DNA from: Spizellomyces punctatus DAOM BR117
Lineage: Eukaryota > Chytridiomycota > Chytridiomycetes > Spizellomycetales > Spizellomycetaceae
Direction of reading: 5' to 3'
Assembly (NCBI RefSeq): GCF_000182565.1
Contig: NW_015971539.1
Location: 987,219-1,051,218 of the forward strand
DNA length: 64,000 nt
Below, in pieces: positions 49,562-61,423 of this stretch. The position numbers and the translations under genes were made by a program. How positions within the stretch are numbered: position 1 is the stretch's first letter; every line of letters starts with the position of its first letter. Below the pieces are notes generated by a model, which had not been told where the DNA came from, did no database searches, and saw only the letters and a program-made list of their open reading frames with translations.

Positions 49562-51963
49562 ATGGGCTTCGTCTCCGAGCGACTCAATGCCCAGTTACGG
49601 GCGATAGATGCCGTCTTCCACCTGGACCCGGAACACGACGACTTGTCCAATACGTTTACCATTCTGTTTGGTCAAACCAGTAACTCTGTTGAGGGAACGA
49701 GACAATCCGATGCTGTTCGCATTATTTGGGACGTTTTGCAATCTCCGACTTTTAGGCGCCCCCGCGTAAAGAAGAGCGACGACTCGGACCTTGCCGAAGA
49801 TCATTTACCACCACTAACTGAAGTTGCGGAAAGGCTGCGGCAAGTACGAGAGGCCTTGTCCGAAGAGAGTCTTGCACGTACTTCTGCCTCAACTTCTAGT
49901 TCTGACCGTACAAATCTTGGTCCACTAAAACAAGGGCGATATCCGCTTGCTGAGTTGGCATTCTTATCCAAAGTCGCGGCCGTACTACACGCTCACCTGT
50001 TGCACCGTCTCGTTACCGCGTCAAGTAGTCTTCCACCTCATGTTTCCTATTGGCGAGACCAGGAGATATCAAGTATCCGTGCTGGGTACTATCTGCTTCA
50101 AACCTTACCGCGACGTATATATCGCTACGCCCAGTTGTTGGCTGCATCAGTGCGATCGCAGCAACCACACCATCTCCGACCACAGTTCCAGATATTCTCA
50201 AAAAAGCTGCTGAGTAGGTTTGGCGGAGCGGGCCAGCAAGTCAATGTAGCGAGTACGACATTTTTGGGACTTGGGTTAAGCAGCCTTCGGCCGCCACCCA
50301 CGGTCTTTGAGTTGGCGCGCCAAGAGATTAGATGCAAAAGAGAGAAGTTGGAGATCGCCAGAGAAGTGGAAGCAAGCTGCCTGGGGCTCCTAGCCGACCA
50401 TGGCATTGATATAAAGCCCGCAACGGTGCGAGCAACCTTTGCTAGACGGAGCGCAGAGGGCCGTTTCAAGGTCTCACGCGAAGATGTGGCTGAAGCTGCA
50501 AAGGAGGTGCAAGCAACGCTGTCCAAAGTTTTAATACTTATGACAGCGTCCCTCGATAAAGTAAGCAGAGTGGCTGACGACATGAGTCCAGAGGAGGAAG
50601 TTGTATGGGCTGATGTGTCCAGCTTGGAAGGTCTGTAATAAAGATAAACGATGTCACAAGCGAGTGGGCCTGATGCATTGTCTGAATTCAGAGGATATCG
50701 GGCATACGGAAGTTCAGCCTATTGCAGACTTGTACGAAGAAGTCAATCGTGTATACACGTCCTTCGTCACTCTCGACTGGTCGTTCGAGCGCCTGACAAG
50801 AAAATACGGACGGCCTTCGCGGATTACCCGGTATTGGCTCCCGGCTGTAACAGGCACTTTCCTGGTGTACAGCATTGGCTCTACCCTGGCATTGCGATGG
50901 GATGACGTTGTAGATTGGGCTGACAATCTGCGGGACACCATATCCAGCTTTTTTACCGAATGGATCGTGAAACCTTTGCAGAACGTCTATACTACGATCC
51001 GACATAAAGAGGCGCAGCTGGCCATAACGTCGAGTGAATCATTGAATGCGGACCTGAAGGTATGATTGATAGCATTCATGAATATTTGGTCAAATCTCAA
51101 CGGGTTCGGGTTTAGGCGCTTGAGAAGATGGTAGTAGAGTATGCGCGAGACCATGGAGTGACGGATCCCCTTGAACTGACCCGCATCGGGGAGCAAGCTC
51201 AGCATGGCGATATGAGTTTAGTGTTGCAACAGTATGCTGAAGAGCTTAAATCGCCGTTCAAAAATGCTCTGAGCGGTAGGAGATGATATTATGCTCGCTT
51301 GGGTTGCGTTAGTAATTATGACATTTTATTGGGATCAGGCGACTTGGTACGAGCGCTTCTCATTCAAATCCAGAAGGCGAAAGTCGATGGGGAGCTAGCC
51401 ATATCAGCGCTCGATAAGCTGTTGCGCTCAAACGAACTCAACTTTGCATTTCTGGCGGTCATGCCCTCCATCTTACTTACCTGGTCTCTTGGAAGCAGTT
51501 TTCAAAGATTGTGGAGGGGATCAAAGGAGAAGAACAGGGAGAAAACGTATAGGCTTGTCAGAGGAAGTCTAAGGTGGTGTATTATGCAATTGTATATCTA
51601 TTAGCAGGGGACTGATCCGCGCATTTTATCATTCTTAGGAATATTGATCGCCTGTTGAACCAAGCCAATCAGCAGGGAGCACGGGTTCAACCGCTTCCTC
51701 ATCAAGCGCACGGTCTCCTCCTTTGTGAAGTATATCTGTTGCGACGTTGCGTCCCGAGCATTCCTAGAAGAGAGAACTACCGACAGAATTTTGTTGAAGA
51801 TTTAAGAGAACTAGAAGGGGGAGCCAATGATGCTGAGTGGACACCGAACCACGATTTCCAGCTAGTCCGAGATTCTCGAGAGCGATGGACGGTCACCCAG
51901 CGAATGGAGACGGTAAAACGAATGTGGAGGACTTATCCTTTTGTGCGAGGGGTATCTGTATGA
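49562..51963 (+). CDS. NCA2: NCA2 family mitochondrial protein
   Basis: Four or five exons. The long first exon starts MGFVSERLNAQL and is helical (YPLAELAFLSKVAAVLHAHL, SYWRDQEISSIRAGYYLLQT, IPRRIYRY-like LPRRIYRYAQ). After introns near 50633 and 51062 come TLDWSFERLTRKYGRPSRIT, RYWLPAVTGTFLVYSIGSTL (a membrane helix), DNLRDTISSFFTEWIVKPLQ and LVRALLIQIQKAKVDGELAI. A second hydrophobic stretch is AFLAVMPSILLTWSLGS. The last exon has NIDRLLNQA, LLLCEVYLLRRCV and a conserved tail RMWRTYPFVRG. These are the NCA2 domain marks; yeast Nca2 affects expression of mitochondrial ATP6/ATP8 and lies in the mitochondrial membrane. Confidence 0.9.
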
Positions 51964-52760
51964 TAAATTATAGTGGGCAGATGGCGGGTAATGTGACCCA
52001 GGATTGTACCATATTTCCAATTGAGAAAGCATCCACGATTGTAGCAAGCCATTCAAGAGGCATCAGTAATAATCATACAGTAATAATGTGGCTAATGCGG
52101 ATATTCATTGATTATCCTGCCGGTGCATGGCAAGGAGCTGTTCAGTTTGTCAAAGCTGCCATTCCCTCTCTCTCCCTCTCTCTCTCTCGTTCCTCAACTC
52201 ACGTCTCACTCTTATGTTTGAATCCTATCGCGCTACGTCGGTCATCACCTTTCAATCTCAACAATGCACTTGCCAGTGGAATGGTAAGCAAAACTCACCC
52301 TGCACCCTTCTAATTGCCACGGCCTGATTTCCGCTTATGGTTTTAGTCCCATCGTGCTGGAACAACTATGCTCGCAATTTCTCTCAAGATGGTGGAAGTT
52401 TTACCTGGTTTGAGGTACTTAGGCCCAACAACATCGCATGCAGAAAAGTTATGCTTTGTCAAGGCCACAATCTTCAGAGTGAAGACGGGAGCATCTTAGT
52501 AGTGTACTGATCTGGATTACTTAACACTGCACGTGATGCGCTATGCTTGCATAATCATAGAGTTCAAGCGCTCCTGGTGCTGAACTGTTCGCAAGACAGT
52601 ATCGCCGGACCAACCTCGCTGATATGTATGGATCACGACAACCGAGGTAGTTTTACATCGTAAGATTTCTTTATTCGCCCTTTTTGATTGTGTAAACTTT
52701 GTCGCGTTCAGGACGAGCTTCGTCGGCGCATCTACAGCGACTCTCGCACCAACTTCATCC
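51964..52760. other. Spacer upstream of IFT88, with a possible small two-exon frame
   Basis: 800 bp without a recognised gene. A CT-rich run is at 52165-52189. An ATG at 52214 opens a frame that can splice (GTAAGC donor at about 52284, TTTTAG acceptor at about 52347) to a frame ending at 52510. It would give about 78 residues with six cysteines (QQCTCQWN, PSCWNNYARNF, IACRKVMLCQG). It matches no family I know and may be chance. Confidence 0.3.
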
Positions 52761-55700
52761 ATGGAAGAGGACGACCTGTACACTTTTGATAAAAAGGTAC
52801 CTTCCATCTGACTTGGTCTGTGATCTTTATTTATATTGAGATGTGTGATCAATGAAAGCCACCGGGATCGAGCCTTTACGGCGCAACATGGACATCCGCC
52901 GGTCGCGGTGTGCCAACCAGTTTTGGAGTACCGCAGACCGCAAGACTGGGAACAGCTAGTAAAGGAGATGGTGGGATGGCTCGGCCAATGACATCTGTGC
53001 GAGCTGCTGGATATTCAAGTCGCGGGCGACCGGGAATGGCTGCTGGACAGGCATTCGATCCGTTTAATCAAGGAGGTACGCAGCACTCTTGTCTTTGATT
53101 GCTGAAGACTTATCTGAGCATAGGAGCAGACGCCTAACTACTCTAACGTAAAGGTAGAACTCCCAGTGCAGGGGGCTACCACAAACTCGAGGAGACACCA
53201 GAAGAACAGATTCGAAACCTCGAGCGCAAAGTGAGTCAACTCATTGAAGAATCAACCATAGCTGCAGCAGAGGGCAATCTCCGCCTAGCTCTCGAAAAAG
53301 CCAAGGATGCTGGAAAGAAGGAACGTCAACTCTCCCGACAACGCGAACAAGCCGAACTTGGTGAACAGATGAATTTGGACTTGACGTACTGCGTGCTGTT
53401 CAATCTTGCGAACCAATACCAAGCAAATCAGATGTACCAGGAAGCCCTCAACACGTTTGCTGTCATTGTGAAGAACAAGCTGTTCAATCAATCAGGACGG
53501 TTGCGGGTCAATATGGGAAATATCTACTTTGCACAGAAGAAGTATTCCCAAGCTGTTAAGATGTATCGAATGGCTTTGGATCAAGTTTCGAACGCAAACA
53601 AAGATATTAGGTATGAATCGCTCCTGGAACTTGATGTCAGCAGCATTGACCAAGCACTTTTCCGCGATAGGTTGAAGATCATGCGAAACATTGGGAACGC
53701 CTTCGTCCGCATGGGCCAATTCCAAGACGCTATTACCTCATTCGAAGCAATTATGGAAGGCAATCCAGATTTTCACGCAGGATTCAACCTCATTTTGTGC
53801 TATTTTGCCCTCGGTGACCGCGACCGAATGAAGAAATGGTTGCAGAGGTTAACTTCTATTCGTCCTACTGCTGTCGAGCAATCTGAGGACTTTGGTGCGT
53901 CGGCAATGGATGAGGCTATTGATGATCACGAAGTCTTCAATGAGGATGAGCTGAGATCTATTGCTAGAAAGAGGTACAAATGGTTGCATTATGGGATGGT
54001 AGGAGGCCACCTCTGACACTGGTATAACTGCAAACAGACAGCAGTCGGCAGAACGCTGCATTGTCCTTGCCGCCAAACTTGTCGCACCCAACATCGAAAA
54101 CACTTTTTCAACCGGTTACGACTGGATCGTCGATACCATCAAAAATTCACCACACTCTGCAATCGCGAGTGAGATTGAGATTGCTAAAGCGATCCAATAT
54201 TTGAAAGCAAAGGATTTCACCAAGGTCTGGGCAGCATTTATTAGTGTCCACTACTGAAGTTCTCTTTGCTGATCATCGCTTCTCAATATACTTCGGGTAG
54301 GCGGTTGAGACCCTGAAAGCTTTCGAAAAGGCCGATCAAAAGATGGTTGGAACAGCAGCTACCAATCTCTCCTTCCTCTACTTCCTCGATGGCGACTACA
54401 AGCAAGCGGAAAAATACGCTGACCTGGCGATCACTACGGATCGGTATAACGCGAAAGCTCAAACCAATCGTGGCAACTGCTATTTTATCAAAGGTATGAA
54501 CGTGTAACGATTTCAGATACCCTAGAAGCTTTCTGACATAAGTGTACTACCAAAAAGAGAATTACGAAAAGGCAAAAGAACATTATCAGGAGGCCGTTAG
54601 TGTTGATGCCGTTTGTACAGAAGCTATGTACAATTTAGGTATGAACTGTCAGATTATATCGTGTCGATACCGAATTCTTTCCACGTTTGCCTCACTCACA
54701 TGATTGCACAATACAGGTATCGTAAATAAGAAACTGGGTAGATATGTAGAAGCTTTACAATGGTTCGAAAAGCTGTACGCAATCTTACGAAATAGTGCGG
54801 AAGTGATATTTCAAATTGCTGACATGTAAAGATTTACGTCGTTTGTCAATTCATCACAACCAACATCTCACGCTTCTTTATCATAGATACGATAAACAAG
54901 GCAATCTCCACCAAGCCATGGAATGGTTCAACATCCTTATCTCCGTGGTTCCTACAGATCCAGGCGTTCTAGCAAGACTAGGGAACATGTTCGTTCGCGA
55001 TGGAGACAAATCTCAAGCATTTCAATACTACTCCGAGTCCTACCGATATTTCCCATCAAGCATGGACGTGATTGCTTGGTTGGGAGCGTATTATGTAGAA
55101 TGTCAAGTGTATGAACAGGCCGTCCAGTTCTTCGAGCGAGCGGCTATGATTCAGCCTACGCAAGTCAAATGGCAGCTCATGATTGCGAGCTGTTACAGGA
55201 GGAGTGGAAACTATCAACAGAGTTTGGAGACCTATAAGCGGATACATGACAAGTTTCCTGACAATGTTGAATGTAGGAACTCCCGGTGATTTAAAGGGAG
55301 CTCGTTCTTCATTTGCCTTTTTCTAACAGTTTCCGGGGATGCCTTCACCCAGGTCTGCGATTCCTGGTGCGAATATGTACCGATCTCGGGATGAAAGACG
55401 TACACGAATACGCCGAGAAATTGGCTAGAGCTGAACGGGCAAAGGAGCGGGCCGAAAGCGCCGAAGCAGAAGGAGTGGACACCACCGCTAGTGGGTCTCG
55501 TGGATCAGTTCATTCAGGACGAATCTCTAGGGTTGCACGGGGAGAGGGAGATCAATCCCAGGCAAATTCAGCAAAATCGAGAAGTGTATCCATCGCAAAA
55601 CCATTTGAGAAGATTGGTACGTTCCATCACAACGTTTGTGGGGTTTATGTGAAAATAAATCATTTGTACATGACCAGATCCCAATCCACCAAAACGACCG

Positions 55701-55842
55701 CAGACCTCAATAGTAAGTCAACGACACGATATTTGGTAGCCGGGTAGCCGAAATCTGACAGATTGCGTACGCGTTATAGGCCAAGAATAGACCGGAAGAA
55801 GATGACTGGCAAGAGGATGTGAATAACTTGTTGCCCGAATAG
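52761..55842 (+). CDS. IFT88: Intraflagellar transport protein 88 (IFT-B, TPR protein)
   Basis: About a dozen exons. Exon 1 (52761-52796) is MEEDDLYTFDKK. Then PPGSSLYGATWTSAGRGVPT and RPMTSVRAAGYSSRGRPG, the IFT88 N-terminal pattern. TPR units run through the rest: LFNLANQYQANQMYQEALNT, RVNMGNIYFAQKKYSQAVKM, IGNAFVRMGQFQDAITSFEA, AQTNRGNCYFIKG, YEKAKEHYQEAVSVDAVCTE, FRYDKQGNLHQAMEWF-like, and LARLGNMFVRDGDKSQAFQY. The tail is Ser/Arg-rich and ends EDDWQEDVNNLLPE at 55842. A 60-nt intron (53612-53671) within DIR-LKIM is in frame and stop-free, so naive reading inserts 20 residues. IFT88 is a core IFT-B subunit needed to build flagella. Confidence 0.95.
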
Positions 55843-55954
55843 TTAATTACACGTCACGAATATAAGCAGACAACTACAACTGCCTCTTAAGGCAAAAGCC
55901 ATATTATGCATATGCTGATGAATTCGTCATTTTAGTATCAGTACATCCGGTGGT

Positions 55955-57274
55955 TCAGGGTTCCTGACCAGGGAGATTTCCGCCGTCCATCATGTCATTT
56001 GCCATGCGAGCCATGTTCGGATCGCTCATTATGTTTTGCAAGGCCTCAGGGTTTGACATAACTTGTTGCGCCCTAAATTTGTAGTGCAGATATGCATTGA
56101 TAACGATGGCTAACGAGATAATAATTTAATACTCACATTTGGGTAAATGCGGGGTTCGACATCATCTGACTGATGGCTGGGTTTGACATCATTTGGGAGG
56201 CTAGATAAAAACAGAACGGTGTCAGCAGGACATCTGTATGCCTTGACCACTGGGAAAGATAACACGCACCCATCTGCATGAAGTTCGGGTTACTCATCAT
56301 GGAGGCGAAATCAAATCCAGCCCCTGGACGTGGAGCAGCGCCAGTTGAGCGAACAGGTGTGTCCGCATTCAGCTTTTGTTCGGCAGCGTTCAAAGTCTGC
56401 TGCATAGATGTATTCGCAGGGTCCAGCTTAAGTCCCTCTTCACACGCTTCTTTTGCTTCCCTATATTTTCCGAGGCAGAAATATGCTTGTCTACAGAACC
56501 ATACTGCTTAGATGCGCCCAGAAGCGAAAACCATACTCAACAGACGCATCACGTACCCCATACGACTGTATGCTTTACTGTATCCAGGGTCTACTTCTAC
56601 CGCCCGCTTTGCATCCGCTACAGCCTCTTCGAACTTGCTCACCTGACTGTACGCCGCTGCTCTATTTCAATCGATCTATAAGTGCTCTCCGCAGTCATCC
56701 ACCTATGGCACAACTTAACTAAGTACCTGTTTGAATAAAATACTGCATTTTCGCCATCCAACTCAATAGCCTGGCTGTAAAGGTCGATCGCGTCCGCATA
56801 TTTCTTCGCCGCCATTTCCTTATTTCCTGCTACTTTAAGTTCTTCTGCCTTCGCTTTCACATCAACCGCCTGGTACAAAGAGGAGGGTAATCAACGTCTG
56901 GACCAAATCCTCCTTTGTTCAATTTGCAGTTACCTTTGCAGCTGGAACAGGGCTGGGAGCTGCTTTCTGTTGAGAGGCTTTCTGCGTTGCCAAGAATACA
57001 TCAAAGATCTTCGGTAGGTTAGCCGGCTTTATGGAGAACTGGGTTTGTTGGTCCTTGTCGCTCAAGTCAATTTCAAAAGCTTCGCCTATGCATTGGATTG
57101 CAACTATTATGGCCAGTGAAGAAAGCTCAGTCCACAATTCTAGATAATCCCGCCAATTCCAAACATACCCTCAACACCCTCTGCGTCGTCCTGTTTAATA
57201 GTTCCATTCTTGATCGACTCTTGAAGATAATCGCAAATGGCGAAAGCCAATCTCTTTTGTTTGTTGTCAGCCAT
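55955..57274 (-). CDS. SGT2: Small glutamine-rich TPR co-chaperone (SGT/SGTA)
   Basis: Six or seven exons. The N-terminal dimerisation domain reads MADNKQKRLAFAICDYLQES and AIQCIGEAFEIDLSDKDQQT. The three TPR motifs follow: VKAKAEELKVAGNKEMAAKK, YADAIDLYSQAIELDGENAV, RAAAYSQVSKFEEAVADAKR, AVEVDPGYSKAYSRMGYAYF and CLGKYREAKEACEEGLKLDP. The C terminus is Met/Asn/Gln-rich with repeated MMSNP units (FASMMSNPNFMQM, MMSNPAISQMMSNPAFTQM), ending LPGQEP. SGT2 hands tail-anchored proteins to the GET pathway via Get4/Get5 and binds Hsp70/Hsp90 through the TPRs. The gene converges on IFT88 with only 112 bp between stops. Confidence 0.94.
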
Positions 57275-57587
57275 TGTTGACTATGATGGGTTGCTGGCTG
57301 TCAGTTGGTTGTGGGCGGCCTGCTGTTGTCCTGCTCCAAAAAAGGTTAAATGAGAAGCATGTGATCAAATGCATGGGTTCGTCTCCCAACCTTGCCTTCC
57401 AACTCCTTGCTCATTTGGCCTTTGCCCATCCCCTTTACTCTCCCTGTTGAGGTACGGAAACAAGGCAAAAGAAGAGGTACATCCCAAGGCAGCGCTGACG
57501 CCAAGGGCATCCACCGCGCTTACTAGATCTCACCAACACCTACCGGATCTAGTCACCACATAGAAGGTAGAAAACCGTGACGGAACG
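57275..57587. promoter_or_regulatory. Divergent promoter region, SGT2 and small membrane protein
   Basis: 313 bp between outward-facing start codons. No specific element recognised. Confidence 0.4.
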
Positions 57588-57833
57588 ATGCAGACCCTCC
57601 CGTTCTTCCTCCCTTTCTCCCCAACATCCCTCCTACCTAGCCAGTTCCAAAACTTTACACCACCATCCTTCTGGGTCATATTTATTTCCATTTTTCTGGG
57701 TTACTTGATTCTTGTCGCGATCCTAGGGTTGCTAAAAGGAGCAGTAAGAGCCGTGTGGCGGGGCATCAAGGTGGCCATTGTTGTCGCAGGCGTTCTGTAC
57801 ATTGCAGGGTTGGTGAGAACGATAGCAGGCTAA
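57588..57833 (+). CDS. Small membrane protein, unknown
   Basis: A single exon of 81 residues. The N-terminal third is polar to hydrophobic with Pro, Phe and Ser (LPFFLPFSPTSLLPSQF). Two membrane helices follow: FWVIFISIFLGYLILVAIL and IKVAIVVAGVLYIAGLV, joined by a basic loop (KGAVRAVWRGIK). No family recognised. The compact frame, hydrophobic pattern and its own promoter position support it as a gene; short length leaves doubt. Confidence 0.55.
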   Translation: MQTLPFFLPFSPTSLLPSQFQNFTPPSFWVIFISIFLGYLILVAILGLLKGAVRAVWRGIKVAIVVAGVLYIAGLVRTIAG

Positions 57834-57973
57834 TTTAGTTGTGCGCCGTCGCCTTTATGGCCATTTATTGGGAATTGTACATAATTTTGGAGGAATGAAA
57901 TTTATGATATGATAGGTAGCTACACTAAATCATCAATTCAGGAGGTACACTCCTCACTGAGAAAGGTCAGCGG

Positions 57974-60371
57974 TCAGCTTCTCGCAGATACCGGTCCACC
58001 TGTCGTCGATTTTCTTCTCGACAGGCTTGCACCTTCACCCTCAGCACCCTCCCCAACCCGAATCTCAATTGGCTGTTCGGCAATCTCCTCCACAAACTTT
58101 TCAGCTTGCCTGACTACCGAATTGGCATCCGGGTTCTCCTGCTTCAGGGCAAACAGCAGCATACTTCGTCCTGTGACATCATACCAATGTTCAAAATCAA
58201 ATGTTGGGGCACTAAGTAAAGTCGGCTGATTCGTGTCGACGAACAATTGCCAGTCAACTCCACCAACAGCTGGTGGCAGCTTGAACCTGACAACATCATG
58301 ATGCGAATTCAAGATCAACAGAACTGTAACATCGGTTCCAGGTCGTTTGATTCCCGTCGCTTGGGCGCGACCGTCAAACATGATTCCCAAACACTTGCTG
58401 TTGGGATCGGTCCATGCCTCCATGCTCATCTCGTTACCATCAGGATTGAGCCATGTGACATCCTTCACACCTTCGTCTTCATTCCATTCGCCGGTATACC
58501 ACCTATTTCTGCGCAAAACTGGGAACATTTGCCGTAGCCAGATCACTCGCCGCGTAAACTCCATCAAGCACCGCCCGTCGTCCGTGATGCCCTCCCAATC
58601 AACCCAGTTGATCTCGTTATCTTGACAGTAGGTGTTATTATTTCCATTTTGGGTGCGTCCAAACTCATCGCCAGCGAGGAGCATCGGAGTGCCCTGGGAA
58701 AACATCAAGGTGGCTAGGAAGTTACGCTTTGTACGTTCACGGAGTTGGATTATATTTTGGTCCTCTGTTGGTCCTTCTGCCCCATGGTTCCATGAAGCAT
58801 TGTCATTGGCTCCATCGCGGTTGTCCTCCCCATTCGCCCAGTTATGCTTTTCATTGTAAGAGACGAGATCGTTCAAGCAAAAGCCGTCATGTGCGGTAAT
58901 GAAGTTGACCGAAGCCCAAGGCTTGCGGCCACAGCGATTGAACAAGTCGCCAGAGCCGGTCATTCGGGAAGCGAGCTCGGGAAGCTTCCCCAGATCTCCC
59001 TTCCAATACTCACGCAGGGTATCCCGGTAGCGATCGTTCCATTCGGCCCAACCAGGCGCGAAATGCCCAACTTGGTATCCGCCCAACCCGATATCCCAAG
59101 GTTCTGCAATGAGCTTGGCTTTTGAGAGCACCGGATCTTGACGCACACTGTTCAAAAATGCACCGTTCTCGTTGAAGCCGTAGGCTTCTCTCCCCAAGAT
59201 CGTCGCTAAATCAAATCGGAATCCATCAACATGCATCTCCTCTACCCAATATCGTAAGCTGTCAAGGACCAGCTGAATTACTCGCCCGTGAGTAAGATCG
59301 AACGTATTGCCACATCCAGTGTCGTTAACGTAGTAACGATGGTTCTCGTGGTACATCTTGTAGTACGTCTTGTTATCGATACCTTTGAAGCAGAGAGTTG
59401 GCCCCATTTCGTTCCCCTCAGGTGTGTGGTTGTAGACAACATCAAGAATTACTTCGATTCCGGCGTCATGAAAGCGAGCAACCTTTTGCCAGATGAAGAT
59501 ATGTTAGATACTGTGATGACACTTGAAACGACGGTACCCACCATCTCTTTGAATTCCTCAATTCGATTCGACGCTGAATAACGGGGATCGGGTGCAAAGA
59601 ATCCGATGGAATTATAACCCCAATAATTTACAAGATTGTTATCTAAGAGATATTTGTCGTCAATAAAGAAATGTACAGGTAGGAGCTCGACGGAGGTAAC
59701 GCCAAGAGACTTGATGTACTCGATGATGGCAGAATGTCCTAGCCCGGCATAAGTGCCGCGAAGGTGCTCAGGAACAGCAGGGTGACGTTGGCTGAAGCCC
59801 TTTACATGCGTTTCATCTGTTCAGAAAAGAATTAACGGGAGGGAAAAAGTGCAAGCCGGCGCGACAGCATCCTGTCCTTACAGAAAACTGTTTTCTCCCA
59901 TGGGATCTCCGGCCTTCTTTCTCGACCCCAGGTATACGCCGTATCCACCACGCGACACTTTGGCATGTAAGGTGCGCTGTCGCGTTCGTCATACGACAAA
60001 TCTTTATCGGGATGGCCGATCTGATAGCCAAACAGGGAATCATCCCATACAAGCTCTCCGACGAAAGCTTTTGCATATGGGTCGATCACCAACTTGTTTG
60101 GGTTGAATCGATGGCCGTTATGTGGGTCGTACGGACCATACACACGGTAGCCATAGACTGTTCCGGGCCTTGCATCGGGGAGATAACCGTGCCATACTTC
60201 GTCAGTGTATTCTGGGAGTTCTATGCGGTCGACTTCTGTGGATCCGTCTTCAGAGAAGAGGCAAAGCTCTACCTTTGTTGCATGCACAGAGAAGAGGGCG
60301 AAATTGACACCCAGTCCGTCCCATGTCGCGCCGAGGGGAGTTGGAGACCCTTCCTGTATGCGAAGGGGCAT
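57974..60371 (-). CDS. Bacterial-type glycogen debranching enzyme (GlgX/isoamylase family, GH13)
   Basis: Three or more exons, about 750 residues. The N-terminal CBM48 region reads EGSPTPLGATWDGLGVNFAL, FSVHATKVELCLFSEDG and DARPGTVYGYRVYGPYDPHN. The GH13 barrel follows: YETHVKGFSQRHPAVPEHLR, RGTYAGLGH, GVTSVELLPVHFFIDD, NYWGYNSIGFFAPDPRYS and DVVYNHTPEGNEMGPT. The nucleophile Asp is in VDGFRFDLATILGRE, the acid/base Glu in KLIAEPWDIG, and the third Asp in NFITAHDGFCLNDLVSYN; then GTPMLLAGDEFGRTQNGNNN. This is GlgX, which cuts alpha-1,6 branches, not the bifunctional Gdb1/AGL enzyme typical of fungi. A 40-residue Glu/Ser/Arg tail is extra. Introns show it is integrated in the nuclear genome. 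Confidence 0.93.
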
Positions 60372-61423
60372 CGTACTATTTGTGTCTATGCCGCTGTAAT
60401 AGATCAAATGTGTGCTTTCACTTGTGAGATGGCAAGATGGCAGCTCGTGAAATGAAGCCTTGAAGGAGAGTCAAGCCAGAATCGTCGATTGAAACTACGT
60501 CATACTATGCGTAATGGTCTTTCACGTGTCTGAGATTGCTGACGTAACATTAGCTGTTGACCAAAACCAACTTGATACCAAACTATGCAATGATTCTTTG
60601 TTTCTCGTCAAGACTGTAGACAATCACGCTGCCGAAGCAAAATGCAAGAGGACAAGTCCAAAGTTACTCCTCTACAATAAGTTACAGGCGGTGATTGATC
60701 ATGTTGTCTATATGCCAAAGGTGTTGTGGTCGAATCCACTTCGATCTCATTTGAAAAAAACCAAAGTCAGCTTCGCTGTACCTTTAGCTTTTGCCGGGTG
60801 TCGCTCCTCCTGACTCATGTGCATCTTGGACCAACAGCCATATACTTGTAGTGCATCCCTTGCTATTGAGACCAACCGGTGCGGATACTGTAAATGAATG
60901 CTCCACATCAGCCGTCGAGCTTGCTAACGACGTCTCGCCAAAGGGGACCTCCTCTTCAGTGGCCCTAGCTGTGACCAAAAAGATTACTTCTGCAGTCGCT
61001 ACCTCTCCTGCCTCCCAGACAGACTAAGTATCTCGATGATACGGACGGGGCCATAACAGAATTATTGGAGATCTTAGCCTGGTCCAAGCAGTGGAAACTT
61101 GATAGCTGTAAAAAATCCTTCATGGAACCCAGACGTGCAGCACAATGCCTATTGCTTACAACTGCATATATCTGCATAGAGTACAATAATCCACTACCCA
61201 AAGAAAAGAGTGCAATATCACTGCTCATACGGAAAAACCAGAAGAAGCATCTTCAAGAGTCGATGTAATCACCAGACTGATAACCAATTACCAGTTTACA
61301 CAGCTGCGGACACTATTACGTGATCGCGTCCGCTTGAAATTAACGCATTTCAATGCATTGGCACCAGCTCGACGTCGCTCTTCATTCTGGCATCTCGGTT
61401 TCCTTGATTGTACAATTGCAACC
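60372..61423. other. 1-kb divergent spacer, no recognised gene
   Basis: Between GlgX (-) and the sirtuin (+). Open frames on both strands (for example + 60514-60813, + 60791-61027) have no recognisable motif and no convincing splice joins. Promoters of both flanking genes lie here. Confidence 0.4.
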
